A stretch of DNA of 64,000 nt from NCBI GenBank assembly GCA_016490735.1, contig JAEMWC010000003.1:860001-924000 (forward strand), given 5' to 3'. Within the stretch, counting starts at the first letter, position 1, and each line of letters starts with the position of its first letter. The DNA comes from Pachyseris speciosa. Lineage: Eukaryota; Cnidaria; Anthozoa; Scleractinia; Pachyseridae. Below the pieces are notes generated by a model that was given only the letters and a program-made list of their open reading frames with translations, did no database searches and was not told the DNA's origin. Made by a program: the position numbers and the translations under genes. Shown piece after piece: positions 54,401-58,552 of the stretch.

Positions 54401-57400
54401 GTACACAAGCCTTTCAATTCCTTAAGATCACAACTAGTTCGGGTTAAGGACAAAACGGAAAATCTTAGAAAGTGTGGAACAGTCTATCATATCCATTGCG
54501 AACAATGTGACAAAGACTATGTGGGCGAAACGCCTCGTTTATTGGAAACTCGAGTAAAGGAACATCTTTCTACAAACTCATCAGCTGTTCGTGAACATTG
54601 CCACCTCACAGGTCATTCGGTGGATTCCAGTAAAACAAAAGTTCTTGCCACGGAAAGTAACACTTTCAAACGCCGCATAAAGGAGGCAATTGAGATAAAA
54701 TTACGTAAGCCCTCCTTGAACAGAGACAATGGGTTCGAATTAGCCAGAATCTATGACACTATCTTAGCTCCCTCGGGTCCATTATATAACCCTTCTTAAC
54801 TTTCAAATTTACATTGTGGCTGACGAAGTTCGGTTGATCCGAACGAAATATTCCACTTTTTTAAGTCTTTTAATTGTGCTCTGAGTACAGGAAAAAAATT
54901 TTATATTTTTTTACGTTTTAAAATCAAATGTTGTTTTTTGGGGGAGAGAGGAAAACCGGAGTACCCAGAGAAAAACCTCTCAGTCAAGAGAGTAAAGAAC
55001 CAACAAACCATCTCAGCCCACTTACGATGCCGAGTCTGGCAATCAAACCCAGGACACATTGGTGGAAGGCGAATGCTCTCACCACTGCACCAACCCAGTT
55101 ATTAATGATGTTAAAGGGAATACAAGCCATCAAGGGAAAAACATAACTCTTTCAGCTAACAAACGTTCTCAAGTGATTTGAGTATTAAGTTACCATCAGT
55201 GATATACACCATCAAGTTACTGAGAGCAAGAAAGCAAAGCAAACCAAATAATGTAAATCTCCATTTCTTACCAAACATCCTGACTCTGTTTGTGTTGGTA
55301 AATGATTTGCTTTCAGCTGGACTCATGAAGGAAGAAGCCACAAGGAGAACCTGAAATCAAACATTTGCAAGAATGCATGGTATAGGGGGGTGGGGGGTAT
55401 ATGTCATCTTAGTTGGTATATTTATTATAATTGAAGCCTACTGAAAACAAGTCAGGGACAGACACAACTTTGATGAACTTCTAGTCGAAGAAATCACCAT
55501 CAAAAGTGGAACCAAAAAGAGAAATGTTTGTGGTTCTTTGGGTCTTGTCCAAGTATAGTAGTTTAATGGCTTGTTTCCTTCCTTTTTTTTTTGTTTTCAT
55601 ACAAAGCTAAGCAAGACTGGGAAGATCAATAGTATTATTGGATGAACTTTGCTGATCGACTGAATTTTTACCCAGTTCTTTTTTATTTGCTTATGGTATT
55701 CATAATGCCAAAACTGTAGTAAAGCCTGTTCAATTTCTTAGTTTGCACTGAGTTTTCAGAGTAATGGGATTACTGTAGAACTTATTTCTATACGGTCATG
55801 TGATGGCTAGTTCTCGTGTTCTGTACCTGGTACTGTTCATCAGAGCTCCAGGATGATCTACCAACCAACACTTCCACAAGTGCACAGCCATTGTTCCCTG
55901 AAACAATACAAATTTGGGGAAGCTGAACATGACATGGTGCTACTTAGGGATTATGTTATAGAGTAAATTAATCAGCAATGATGATGTCAAGTCCACTTTG
56001 CTGTGGTAACACTAAAAAATCTGAACATTTCTATGTATAAACCATAACATCCTCTCTGTGTATGCAGGTAATTCCAGGCATTCTTCATAGGGCATACCAG
56101 TAACATGTCCCAAAAGTGAGCTCAAGATTACTCATAGCCAAGAGGAACATAAATCACCAAAGACAAGGATATTCATATTTGTAATCCAAAAGAAGATTAT
56201 TGCATCTGCATGTACTGTTCTCTCAAATCCAACTCTAAAACTTTGGGTCATTGTGGGAGGGAAATCTGGACATCCCCCTGTTTTAGTTAATTATCATTAG
56301 ATAATAAGTTGGCTGTTTCAATCTGAGGGGTGTATAAAGGAATATTTAATGATTACAACATCACTGCCAGTTAACTAACTGCCTAACGAATCCTTTGGCT
56401 GCCATACACCCTACGCAAAAATGGCTGCCTTTAAATTATTCTTTTGTTTGAATTCAAAATAGCCTCACTAAACTCGTTTTTGAGATCAAATTTCTAAAGA
56501 ATTTGTCATCCCGAACAAGGTTAGTTAGGCTATTTTGAATATGAACAAAAGAATAATTTAAAGGCAGCCATTTTTGCATTGGGTCAATTCTCAAGATGTC
56601 AAGAAAAGATTTAATGTGTGAATGATATATGAAATGAATCATATATGAACTGCGGAAATGAAATCAAATGAAGAATGATCCTCACAGTTGTGAACGCAAT
56701 TTATGCAATTGAAGAGGCTAGTGGAAAACCCTCCTAAGTGACTATTTAAGTGAAAAATTTTTCGGTCAAAAGTGCCTGAGTTTTTGCATATGACCTTCAA
56801 TTTACTTATTTATTTATATTTATATTTTACTTATTTAAATTGGCGAAAAAAGCAGCAAGGCATTGCTAAGTAAGTAAATTGAAGGCAAAAGGCAAAAAAT
56901 TGGGCACTTTTGACGAAAATTTTTTTTACCTAAATAGTCACTTAGGAGGGTTTTCCACTAGCCTCTTCAATTGTGAAAAGAAGCCTGAAAAAAATTCAGG
57001 ACTTCAACGGGGTTTGAACCCGTGACCTCGCGATTATCGCACCGGTAATCGCGAGTTCACGGGTTCAAACCCCGTTGAAGTCCTGAATTTTTTTCAGGCT
57101 TCTTTTCGCAATTGCATAAATTGCGTTCACAACTGCGAGGATCATTCTTCATTTGAAAAGATTTAATATTGGCAACTTTCTTTGTACCCATTTTTGCGCC
57201 TGCTGTAAGAGTTCAACAAGTGGTACACCTATTTACCAGACAGTATATTTGTTATGGTTCAATTTTATCCTTGGTTTAAATCTTTTCTCCCTTTGTTTTT
57301 GGGTATGGTAATGTATGATAATTAGCTTAAATTATATTGTGGTTCAATTTTATTCTTGGTGTAATTTTTTCTCCTTTTGTTTTTGGGTATGGTAATGTTG

Positions 57401-58225
57401 TGTGATAATTAGTTTAAAACAAAAAAAATTAAACCAAGGACAAAATTGAAAAACAACAAATTAGTTCACCAACAGTTCAGTTTAACTTCACTTACCTATG
57501 TCAATTGAGTGTATTTGAGTTGCTCTTTCAAGCTAAATAACAGAAACAAAAAGACATTTTTTCACAAAATAAACTTGCCAAATTTGACATAAAATTAAAA
57601 TCCTTCCTATACACCAGGGTGTTCATTAGCCGCATCAGAGATCGGAGAAATCTCCGGCTACTACACAGAATTCTCCTGCTAAATTTCGCTTGCTCCCTGA
57701 AAGAGCTTTGCCGTTTCATAATAATCTTTCATGATAATTCTCCTGGTACTTTACAATATTCTCCTGTTACTACAATTCTTAATGAAAACCTTGTACACTT
57801 TTTCAGTTTTGTGGACTTTTGTCATTTTACATTTGGGATGAACATTGAAAAAATTAAGATTCATATGCCGGAATGTACCCAGCGCTGACATCAAGGTCAG
57901 CATCAATTAAGCAGAGTCTGAAGAAGAAAACAGCCGCCCAACCAACAGTTAAGTTTTGCGTAACATGTTACCTCTAAAATGACCGAAGCCTGTTTCTCTC
58001 CTGCAGTCGCACATCTCCATTTTCTGTAAGTTTCTGATTTCAGCAGGTTTTGGGCTGGTTGAGTCTAAACAAAATATAATTCAACTGGTGCCACATACAC
58101 ATCAAAGCTTACTTTCGGTTACCATGACAGTAGCCTTTTTCATTCATCAAAATGTTGACAAAAATCGACCTTACCGCATCTTCACTGCTGAAGGACAATA
58201 CGTGCCTTGGTCGAATGATAGGCAT
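29448..58225 (-). CDS. XRCC1: XRCC1 DNA single-strand-break repair scaffold (gene span, 20 coding exons)
   Basis: Twenty exons with matching phases give about 679 residues (human protein about 630). The order is: N-terminal domain (exons 1-7), an FF motif (exon 8), a Lys-rich nuclear signal (exon 9), BRCT1 (exons 10-13), an acidic Ser/Thr linker (exons 14-17) and BRCT2 (exons 18-20). Family knowledge: XRCC1 is a nuclear scaffold without catalytic activity. Its N-terminus binds DNA polymerase beta, BRCT1 binds PARP1 and poly(ADP-ribose), BRCT2 binds DNA ligase III, and the CK2-phosphorylated linker binds the FHA domains of PNKP, aprataxin and APLF. Very close matches to human XRCC1 include SSFMSPAES, CAFANTPK, DTEDELRR and AFVRPKW. 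The one defect is a missing base in an A run at 50674-50678. Introns carry many mobile elements. The gene diverges from the RRM-TatD gene 299 bases away. Confidence 0.95.
29871..30200 (-). mobile_element. LINE reverse-transcriptase C-terminal fragment
   Basis: A minus-strand frame of about 110 codons begins CLRCIIYCSKYSTFWKRVTD and ends with a stop at 29871. The pattern (Cys pair, then FW-x-x-V-x-D-W, ending KSRLTIETKAGDTLKW) is that of the C-terminal zinc-knuckle region of L1/Tx1-like LINEs. Everything upstream is missing. It lies in intron 19 of XRCC1, same strand as the gene. Confidence 0.65.
30310..30450. mobile_element. MITE with about 52-bp TIRs
   Basis: GGTAATAGGACTGAGTGG / its complement-like right end, and TCCAATTCGGTCTGTAATCA mirrored as TGATTACAGACCGAATTGGA. 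About 85 percent identity between arms by eye, with a GC-rich centre CGACCGCGCAGCG. Confidence 0.8.
30456..30812. mobile_element. Foldback repeat with 21-bp ends
   Basis: ATCATAAAAATTACAATTTC and GAAATTGTAATTTTTATGAT flank about 315 bases that include several copies of GTGATTGGTTGATTTAAA and CTGTCC[A/G]ATAACAA direct repeats (30614-30740). Confidence 0.6.
31123..31198 (-). CDS. XRCC1: XRCC1 exon 19 (BRCT2)
   Basis: Residues 619-644. EEYMSDNVDFVITNEDWDSN against human EDYMSDRVQFVITAQEWDPS. Acceptor TTTTAG, donor GTTAGT; exits in phase 0. Confidence 0.96.
31270..31320 (+). repeat. Short tandem repeat, 15-bp unit
   Basis: CCTACTAAACAGGCA is repeated about three times in intron 18 of XRCC1. Confidence 0.8.
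31673..31823 (-). CDS. XRCC1: XRCC1 exon 18 (start of BRCT2)
   Basis: Residues 569-618. LPSLPDFFSHKHFMLYGEID and RRLLIRYITAYNG match human VPELPDFFQGKHFFLYGEFP..RRKLIRYVTAFNG. Acceptor TTCTTAG, donor GTAAAT. Confidence 0.96.
32430..32640 (-). mobile_element. tRNA-derived SINE remnant
   Basis: The minus strand has a tRNA-like head with box B GGTTCAACTCC and a 5' part GAGGCAGGGTTACAGCGG. Different from families A and B. In XRCC1 intron 17. Confidence 0.55.
32854..32942 (-). CDS. XRCC1: XRCC1 exon 17 (second YGG[ST]TDDE motif)
   Basis: Residues 539-568: a Glu-rich run, then GEDIYGGTTDDEQDETT. This is the direct equivalent of human GEDPYAGSTDENTDSEE, the CK2-phosphorylated FHA-docking site. It is 5.9 kb from exon 16, yet the phase (2 in, 1 out) fits exactly. 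Confidence 0.92.
33255..33765 (-). mobile_element. Two adjacent copies of tRNA-derived SINE, family B
   Basis: Two tRNA-like heads (about 33338-33413 and 33580-33656). The second keeps box A TTAGCTCAGTCGGTAGAGCG on the minus strand. Each sits beside the same body phrases (GTGAATGATCATC[A/G]CAGTTA, AGCAGTAGTGAAAATAA, ATGAAAATCATATATTTGAA). Tandem arrangement in XRCC1 intron 16. Confidence 0.8.
33770..33792 (+). repeat. (GAAG)n microsatellite
   Basis: GAAGGAAGGAAGGAAGGAA directly after the tandem SINEs. Confidence 0.9.
34025..34508 (-). mobile_element. LINE (CR1/jockey-like) reverse-transcriptase 3' end
   Basis: An uninterrupted minus-strand frame reads PYLSYSHLVWHFCRASDSRK, then LERVQERALRAIY, NRRLQDMAVLMYK and HGKHSIRYIGPKLW before a stop at 34025. 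This is the standard C-terminal end of CR1/jockey-type LINE reverse transcriptases (S-H-L-x-W-x-F-C, RVQ-x-RALR, R-Y-x-GP-x-LW). The element is 5'-truncated but the frame is still open, so the insertion is fairly young. Confidence 0.85.
34509..34675 (+). mobile_element. SINE family B, inverted partial copy
   Basis: Starts in the box B region (GGTCGTGGGTTCGAATCCCG), then AAGCCTGAA, TTTTCACTGCTGCTTAAGTA and GCGATGATCATTCACATATT, the complement of the 33.3-kb copies. It abuts the truncated LINE end. Confidence 0.75.
34985..35065. repeat. Near-perfect hairpin, 38-bp arms
   Basis: AGTCGAGGTTAAAGGGAGTA and AATTTGCATTTTCTTTTGT are followed, after five bases, by their complement with two mismatches. 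It lies 25 bases before the 30-bp minisatellite. Confidence 0.85.
35091..36312 (+). repeat. Minisatellite, 30-bp unit, about 40 copies
   Basis: Unit AGGTCTAGACAGTAGCAAGA plus TGACAGTAAA, with variants (AGAAAGTAACAAGCTAACAG; GATGGCAGTAAAATGTCTAA then ACAGTACAAGG). The shorter variant units recur at regular places, so there is a higher-order pattern. Because 30 is divisible by 3, long open frames arise on both strands (10-residue repeats such as VKGLDSSKMT, or CYCLDLLLSS in reverse). These are by-products of the repeat. In XRCC1 intron 16. Confidence 0.93.
36721..37145 (+). repeat. Repeat with TACCCTATTTAAGG phrases
   Basis: ACCCTATTTAAGGAT, TACCCTATTTAAGG and related phrases recur, bounded by GGGGGTACTCCC and GAGTACCTCCCCCGG, which are loosely inverted. 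Related in style to 41160-41600. Confidence 0.6.
38231..38392 (+). repeat. Tandem repeat, 42-bp unit, four copies
   Basis: ATTTCCATGGTCAATTTC-type starts fall at 38231, 38273, 38315 and 38357, exactly 42 apart. The open frame across it with 14-residue repeats is a by-product. XRCC1 intron 16. Confidence 0.85.
38647..38798 (-). CDS. Candidate orphan exon inside XRCC1 intron 16
   Basis: An open block between a usable acceptor (TCTGAAG) and a strong donor (GTAAGT) on the gene's strand reads RLPELTDLRFCLVAEFAKEH and on to FDWLLKIDNSS. I do not recognise the protein. Its entry phase fits exon 15 (phase 1), but its exit phase does not fit exon 17, so it is not a simple cassette exon. It could be an alternative terminal exon or a transposon remnant. 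Confidence 0.25.
38847..39009 (-). CDS. XRCC1: XRCC1 exon 16 (first YGG[ST]TDDE motif)
   Basis: Residues 485-538. It contains DDIYGGSTDDE (Y497-E504), an acidic Ser/Thr motif of the kind bound by PNKP, aprataxin and APLF FHA domains. It ends SSSDRDTEDELRR, near-identical to human SGDTEDELRR. Acceptor TGTGTAG, donor GTATAA. Confidence 0.92.
39398..39473 (-). CDS. XRCC1: XRCC1 exon 15
   Basis: Residues 460-484 of the disordered linker (EDTSPTSDKRPIG and following). It is low in conservation, and the call rests on acceptor CTTTAG, donor GTGACT and phase 0 to 1 continuity between firm neighbours. Confidence 0.75.
40078..40207 (-). CDS. XRCC1: XRCC1 exon 14 (acidic CK2-type linker)
   Basis: Residues 416-459. 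KYHLPGDSSSSEEDSEEEE aligns with human RYLMAGPGSSSEEDEA, a casein-kinase-2-type acidic serine cluster, followed by a Lys/Pro-rich stretch. The donor GTTAAC at 40076-40077 keeps phase 0. A second possible donor (GTGAAC, about 23 bases further) breaks phase with exon 15. Confidence 0.85.
40317..40337 (+). repeat. Poly-C tract
   Basis: About 20 C in a row in XRCC1 intron 13; the length is likely uncertain in assembly. Confidence 0.85.
41160..41610 (+). repeat. Repeat with ACCCTATTTCAGACC phrases
   Basis: CCCTATTTCAGAC occurs at least four times, bounded by CCCGGGGGATACTCCC and GGGAGTACCCTCC, which are loosely inverted. Similar in organisation to 36721-37145. XRCC1 intron 13. Confidence 0.65.
42095..43879 (+). 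mobile_element. Penelope-like retroelement fragment (RT thumb and GIY-YIG endonuclease)
   Basis: Frame 1 reads FLDTLIIKDSNGYLSTSVYR and RKPTHTDQYL, the PLE reverse-transcriptase end region. A +1 shift near 42215 leads to SVKRGIVKCLYDRSKHL and LRSHLVRPKDIVDP. GIY-YIG motifs follow: VYKIPCECGRVYIGETGRS at 42580-42640 and again, changed, at about 43195-43250, where the frame continues through EHDRDIRLARTQSSAVSEH to a stop at about 43670. The polymerase core upstream is missing. Frame breaks and an internal 525-base insertion make it dead. XRCC1 intron 13, opposite strand. Confidence 0.85.
42652..43176. mobile_element. Foldback insertion flanked by an 88-bp duplication of PLE sequence
   Basis: The 88 bases before it (42564-42651) and after it (43177-43264) are near-identical PLE sequence. 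Inside, arms 42908-42973 and 43115-43178 are inverted copies (ATGTCACCATAGCAACATAC, GCTACCAGACCTCTA). Confidence 0.7.
44511..44583 (-). CDS. XRCC1: XRCC1 exon 13 (end of BRCT1)
   Basis: Residues 392-415 plus two bases. GKIVTKKWINDCFKKSKRLP carries the conserved BRCT tryptophan (W401), equivalent to human IVRKEWVLDCHRMRRRLP. Donor GTAAGT. Confidence 0.94.
44632..44748. mobile_element. Foldback element, 52-bp arms
   Basis: GGTCAAGATGGCGGCATATT..GCGTGTTTATGGACC and its complement with about four mismatches, around a 14-base loop. A second inverted pair, ATTTATTATATGACT (44770-44784) and AGTCATATAATAAAT (44921-44935), follows and contains a GTCAAGATGGCTCCATCTTG palindrome. It abuts exon 13 on the 5' side. 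Confidence 0.8.
44936..46842. other. XRCC1 intron sequence around exon 12
   Basis: Apart from exon 12 I recognise no coding segment or repeat here. Open frames are short and unrelated to known families. Confidence 0.4.
45378..45418 (-). CDS. XRCC1: XRCC1 exon 12 (41-nt microexon, BRCT1)
   Basis: Residues 378-391, ICAFANTPKFNQVKG, against human ICAFANTPKYSQVLG. Acceptor TTTGCAG, donor GTTTGG. Enters in phase 2 and exits in phase 1. Confidence 0.93.
46843..46964 (-). CDS. XRCC1: XRCC1 exon 11 (BRCT1, first half)
   Basis: Residues 338-377 plus two bases. KDVVFVLSGFVNPERGDLRD and GAQYKQDWGKGCTHL are the hallmark BRCT1 strand and helix (human VVVLSGFQNPFRSELRDKAL..). Donor GTAAGA. Confidence 0.95.
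47156..47205 (-). CDS. XRCC1: XRCC1 exon 10 (lead-in to BRCT1)
   Basis: Seventeen codons ending VPFQEIM, directly before the first BRCT1 beta strand. Short, but both phases fit the neighbours. Acceptor CTTCTAG, donor GTGAGT. Confidence 0.82.
47945..48023 (-). CDS. XRCC1: XRCC1 exon 9 (nuclear localisation stretch)
   Basis: Residues 295-320. Two basic clusters, KRKYED and SKKKRG, flank a Lys/Pro-rich spacer, the layout of a bipartite nuclear signal. The equivalent human segment contains KGKRKLDL. Acceptor TTCTTAG, donor GTAAGG; exits in phase 1. Confidence 0.85.
48147..48468. mobile_element. Intact MITE, 322 bp, GAGCTTAAGCAACGACGACG ends
   Basis: AGAGAGCTTAAGCAACGACG at one end and GATTGCTTAAGCTCTCT at the other. 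Flanking TA on both sides could be the target duplication. Same family as 41796-43940 in reverse orientation. No ORF. Confidence 0.82.
48830..48882. repeat. Short hairpin, 17-bp arms
   Basis: CGCCTGATACTTAGCC and GGCTAAGTATCAGGCG around a loop that itself contains GGCCGTAGGCC. Confidence 0.8.
48965..49352 (+). repeat. Dispersed repeat with G-rich CTTATTAGAG motifs, copy 2
   Basis: Partner of 23893-24190. It starts with GTAAAAGCTCTATTAA and a CCCCCCCCGGGGGGGGG junction, ends in GGGGGGCTTATTAGA, and runs straight into PLE coding sequence. Confidence 0.7.
49353..50132 (+). mobile_element. Penelope-like retroelement fragment 2 (RT with FVDD, GIY-YIG)
   Basis: An open frame reads GTYCRRFVDDMLTIMP (catalytic [YF]VDD), NGMLPFLGTQLLNKSN, ETKVYVKPTNTGLLLHYKSH and on to DTLRSQLKD, stopping at 49914-49916. 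One frame over it continues VTIQPVFISHKIEQDLKLHE, then QFKCDLCDAGYVGFTRRHLH (GIY-YIG) and EEHK, and is cut off at about 50128. One frameshift and truncation at both ends. XRCC1 intron 8, opposite strand. Confidence 0.88.
50398..50768 (-). CDS. XRCC1: XRCC1 exon 8, with one-base frame break
   Basis: Starts ASSKRLGRFTLKDDSDSEEK and reaches the RIR-type motif GSLFFKK (FF at residues 199-200), equivalent to human GALFFSR that binds REV1-like partners. Immediately after FF the A run at 50674-50678 has five bases where six are needed. As written the frame shifts and the rest of the exon is lost. With one more base the exon is 372 nt and fits phase 0 at both ends (donor GTAGGT). The downstream half is Ser/Ala/Lys-rich and repetitive, as expected for the disordered linker. 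The cause may be an assembly homopolymer error or a real allele. Confidence 0.85.
50887..50985 (-). CDS. XRCC1: XRCC1 exon 7
   Basis: Residues 138-170. YGLSFINLHSPPED corresponds to human FGLSFVRFHSPPDKDE and closes the polymerase-beta-binding N-terminal domain. Acceptor TTTAG, donor GTAAGC; phase 0 at both ends. Confidence 0.92.
51026..51352. mobile_element. Foldback/MITE, copy 1 of a near-identical pair
   Basis: Arms of about 95 bases: GCATAACCATCCTATGTCGA at the left, mirrored by TCGACATAGGATGGTTATGC at the right, continuing through ATCGAAAAAC and GCAATTCGAT blocks with about ten mismatches. The non-coding centre contains a run of T. The 90-codon frame is a by-product. XRCC1 intron 6. Confidence 0.85.
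51353..52337. other. XRCC1 intron 6 sequence, no element recognised
   Basis: Nothing recognised beyond a short G run at 51963-51970. Open frames lack family resemblance. Confidence 0.35.
52338..52570 (-). mobile_element. SINE family B, copy
   Basis: CGCAGTTAGGAACACAACTT, GCAGTAGTGAAACC, then a degraded tRNA-like head (TGTACGGGATTCGAACCAAC). The AAACAAACAAACAAAA / AAAACAAAACAAAAC tract at 52397-52436 separates body and head. Confidence 0.7.
53050..53730. repeat. Degenerate tandem repeats with telomere-like core
   Basis: Loosely repeated phrases (GTCAACCAAGGC.., GCGCTGTTTTCG.., CTTTCCGAAAGAACTTAGAG) surround 53370-53437, where CCCTAACCCTATCCCTAACC-like 12-mers resemble broken TTAGGG repeats. 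The long minus-strand frame across it is built of repeats and not a gene. Confidence 0.5.
53780..54107. mobile_element. Foldback/MITE, copy 2 of a near-identical pair
   Basis: By eye the same sequence as 51026-51352 from GGGCTCGGAGCATAACC to GCACCGACGCCTTCAATT, same orientation, 2.75 kb away in the same intron. It ends 64 bases from exon 6. Confidence 0.88.
54171..54250 (-). CDS. XRCC1: XRCC1 exon 6
   Basis: Residues 111-137. GPDKL at the start and KWDRIKLVCTQPFNK at the end match the family (EKRWDRVKIVCSQPYSK). Acceptor TGCAG, donor GTGCAA; exits in phase 0. Confidence 0.93.
54264..55100 (-). mobile_element. SINE family A, copy 2, split by a Penelope-like element
   Basis: 54264-54384 matches 61372-61490 (ATAATCACTTTATT, GCACAGATGCTCT, GGAGACTAAATCAAAT), and 54919-55100 matches 61490-61657 (GGGGGAGAG, AAAACCGGAGTACCC, tRNA-like head). 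The PLE at 54385-54918 interrupts it. Confidence 0.8.
54385..54918 (+). mobile_element. Penelope-like retroelement fragment 3 (GIY-YIG end and 3' UTR)
   Basis: The frame reads LRSQLVRVKDKTENLRKCG, VYHIHCEQCDKDYVGETPR, TRVKEHL, FKRRIKEAIEIKLRKPSLN and stops at 54799. This is the GIY-YIG endonuclease end of a PLE, with CCHH-type Cys residues. Flanked by the 11-bp direct repeat TAAAATCAAAT (54374-54384 and 54919-54929). 5'-truncated. Confidence 0.87.
55272..55350 (-). CDS. XRCC1: XRCC1 exon 5
   Basis: Residues 85-110 plus one base. VLLVASSFMSPAESKS and NRVRMFG are near-identical to the most conserved N-terminal segment of XRCC1. Donor GTAAGA. Confidence 0.95.
55827..55897 (-). CDS. XRCC1: XRCC1 exon 4
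   Basis: Residues 61-84 (GNNGCALVEVLVGRSS and following) continue the N-terminal beta sandwich. Acceptor GTTTCAG, donor GTACAG; enters in phase 1 and leaves in phase 0. Confidence 0.92.
56415..56577. mobile_element. MITE with about 55-bp TIRs
   Basis: GCAAAAATGGCTGCCTTTAA and TTAAAGGCAGCCATTTTTGC ends continue as ATTATTCTTTTGTT and AAAATAGCCT in mirror. Non-coding. XRCC1 intron 3. Confidence 0.82.
56666..57155. repeat. Nested palindrome built from foldback and SINE heads
   Basis: Outer arms 56666-56711 and 57108-57155 (GAAGAATGATCCTCACAGTT and mirror). Inside, a foldback 56706-56973 (GAAGAGGCTAGTGGAAAACC and mirror). Then a near-perfect palindrome 56977-57107 made of two head-to-head tRNA-like heads (GGGGTTTGAACCCGTGACCT and mirror). 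XRCC1 intron 3. Confidence 0.85.
57156..57495. other. XRCC1 intron 3 remainder
   Basis: Holds a direct duplication of about 80 bases: TTTTTGGGTATGGTAATG and TGTGATAATTAG-type phrases at about 57297 and 57378. No gene. Confidence 0.5.
57496..57532 (-). CDS. XRCC1: XRCC1 exon 3 (37-nt microexon)
   Basis: Residues 49-60 plus one base (LERATQIHSIDIG), matching the family's EQIHSVDIGN strand. Flanked by TTTAG and GTAAGT. Too short to be seen as an ORF; found by homology and phase. Confidence 0.9.
57972..58064 (-). CDS. XRCC1: XRCC1 exon 2
   Basis: Residues 18-48 of the N-terminal domain, including NLLKSETYRKWR and AGEKQASVILE. It matches the family pattern NLLKADTYRKW..AGEK. Phase 0 at both ends; donor GTAACA. 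Confidence 0.93.
58175..58225 (-). CDS. XRCC1: XRCC1 exon 1
   Basis: Residues 1-17, beginning MPIIRPRHVLSFSSEDA, align with the conserved start of XRCC1 (R-x-RHV-x-S-x-SS-x-D). The exon ends at donor GTAAGG in phase 0. The ATG is fixed by homology. Confidence 0.93.
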
Positions 58226-58524
58226 AACGAAATCCTGGGTGCCAAATGCTGTCAAAGACGGAAGAAAAGGACCCGCAAACACTGTAGTACCACCTATGTC
58301 AAAGCAATGTAAAAGTTGTCCAGGCGTTCCTAGCTGAGCACGATAAGGACCTGGACACTCCCATGTGACGTCATTTTCCCGCCAGCCGTCTGTCAAAATT
58401 CTGACCGCTGGCCCAGTTGTGTTACACGTGATTTCACTCGACGACCTTTGAAATTATCCATCTTTACCCCTGAAATTCCACTTTTTAGTTTTCTGCGAGC
58501 TCCTTTCTTTAGTTGTCCTACAAT
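58226..58524. promoter_or_regulatory. Putative bidirectional promoter between XRCC1 and RRM-TatD
   Basis: Only 299 bases separate the two divergent start codons. The stretch carries a palindromic CRE-like TGACGTCA (58366-58373) followed at once by TTTTCCCGCC (58374-58383), which fits an E2F site. I see no convincing TATA box, which is usual for shared housekeeping promoters. Co-expression is inferred from layout and motifs; transcription start sites are unknown. Confidence 0.65.
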
Positions 58525-58552
58525 ATGACAACGAACAGACGCTTCTTTGTTG
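58525..58552 (+). CDS. RRM-TatD exon 1
   Basis: MTTNRRFFVG, nine codons plus one base, then donor GTAAGT. FFVG is the first half of RNP2, completed by exon 2. The ATG is the only one compatible with this short exon and lies 299 bases from the XRCC1 ATG. Confidence 0.8.

Noticed and set aside
54521..54799. 92-codon ORF as a host GIY-YIG nuclease gene
   Set aside because: The frame, 3' region and flanking 11-bp repeat show it is the end of a Penelope-like element.
55156..55341. 61-codon minus-strand ORF as a separate small membrane protein
   Set aside because: Only its first part is real, as XRCC1 exon 5; the hydrophobic remainder is intron.
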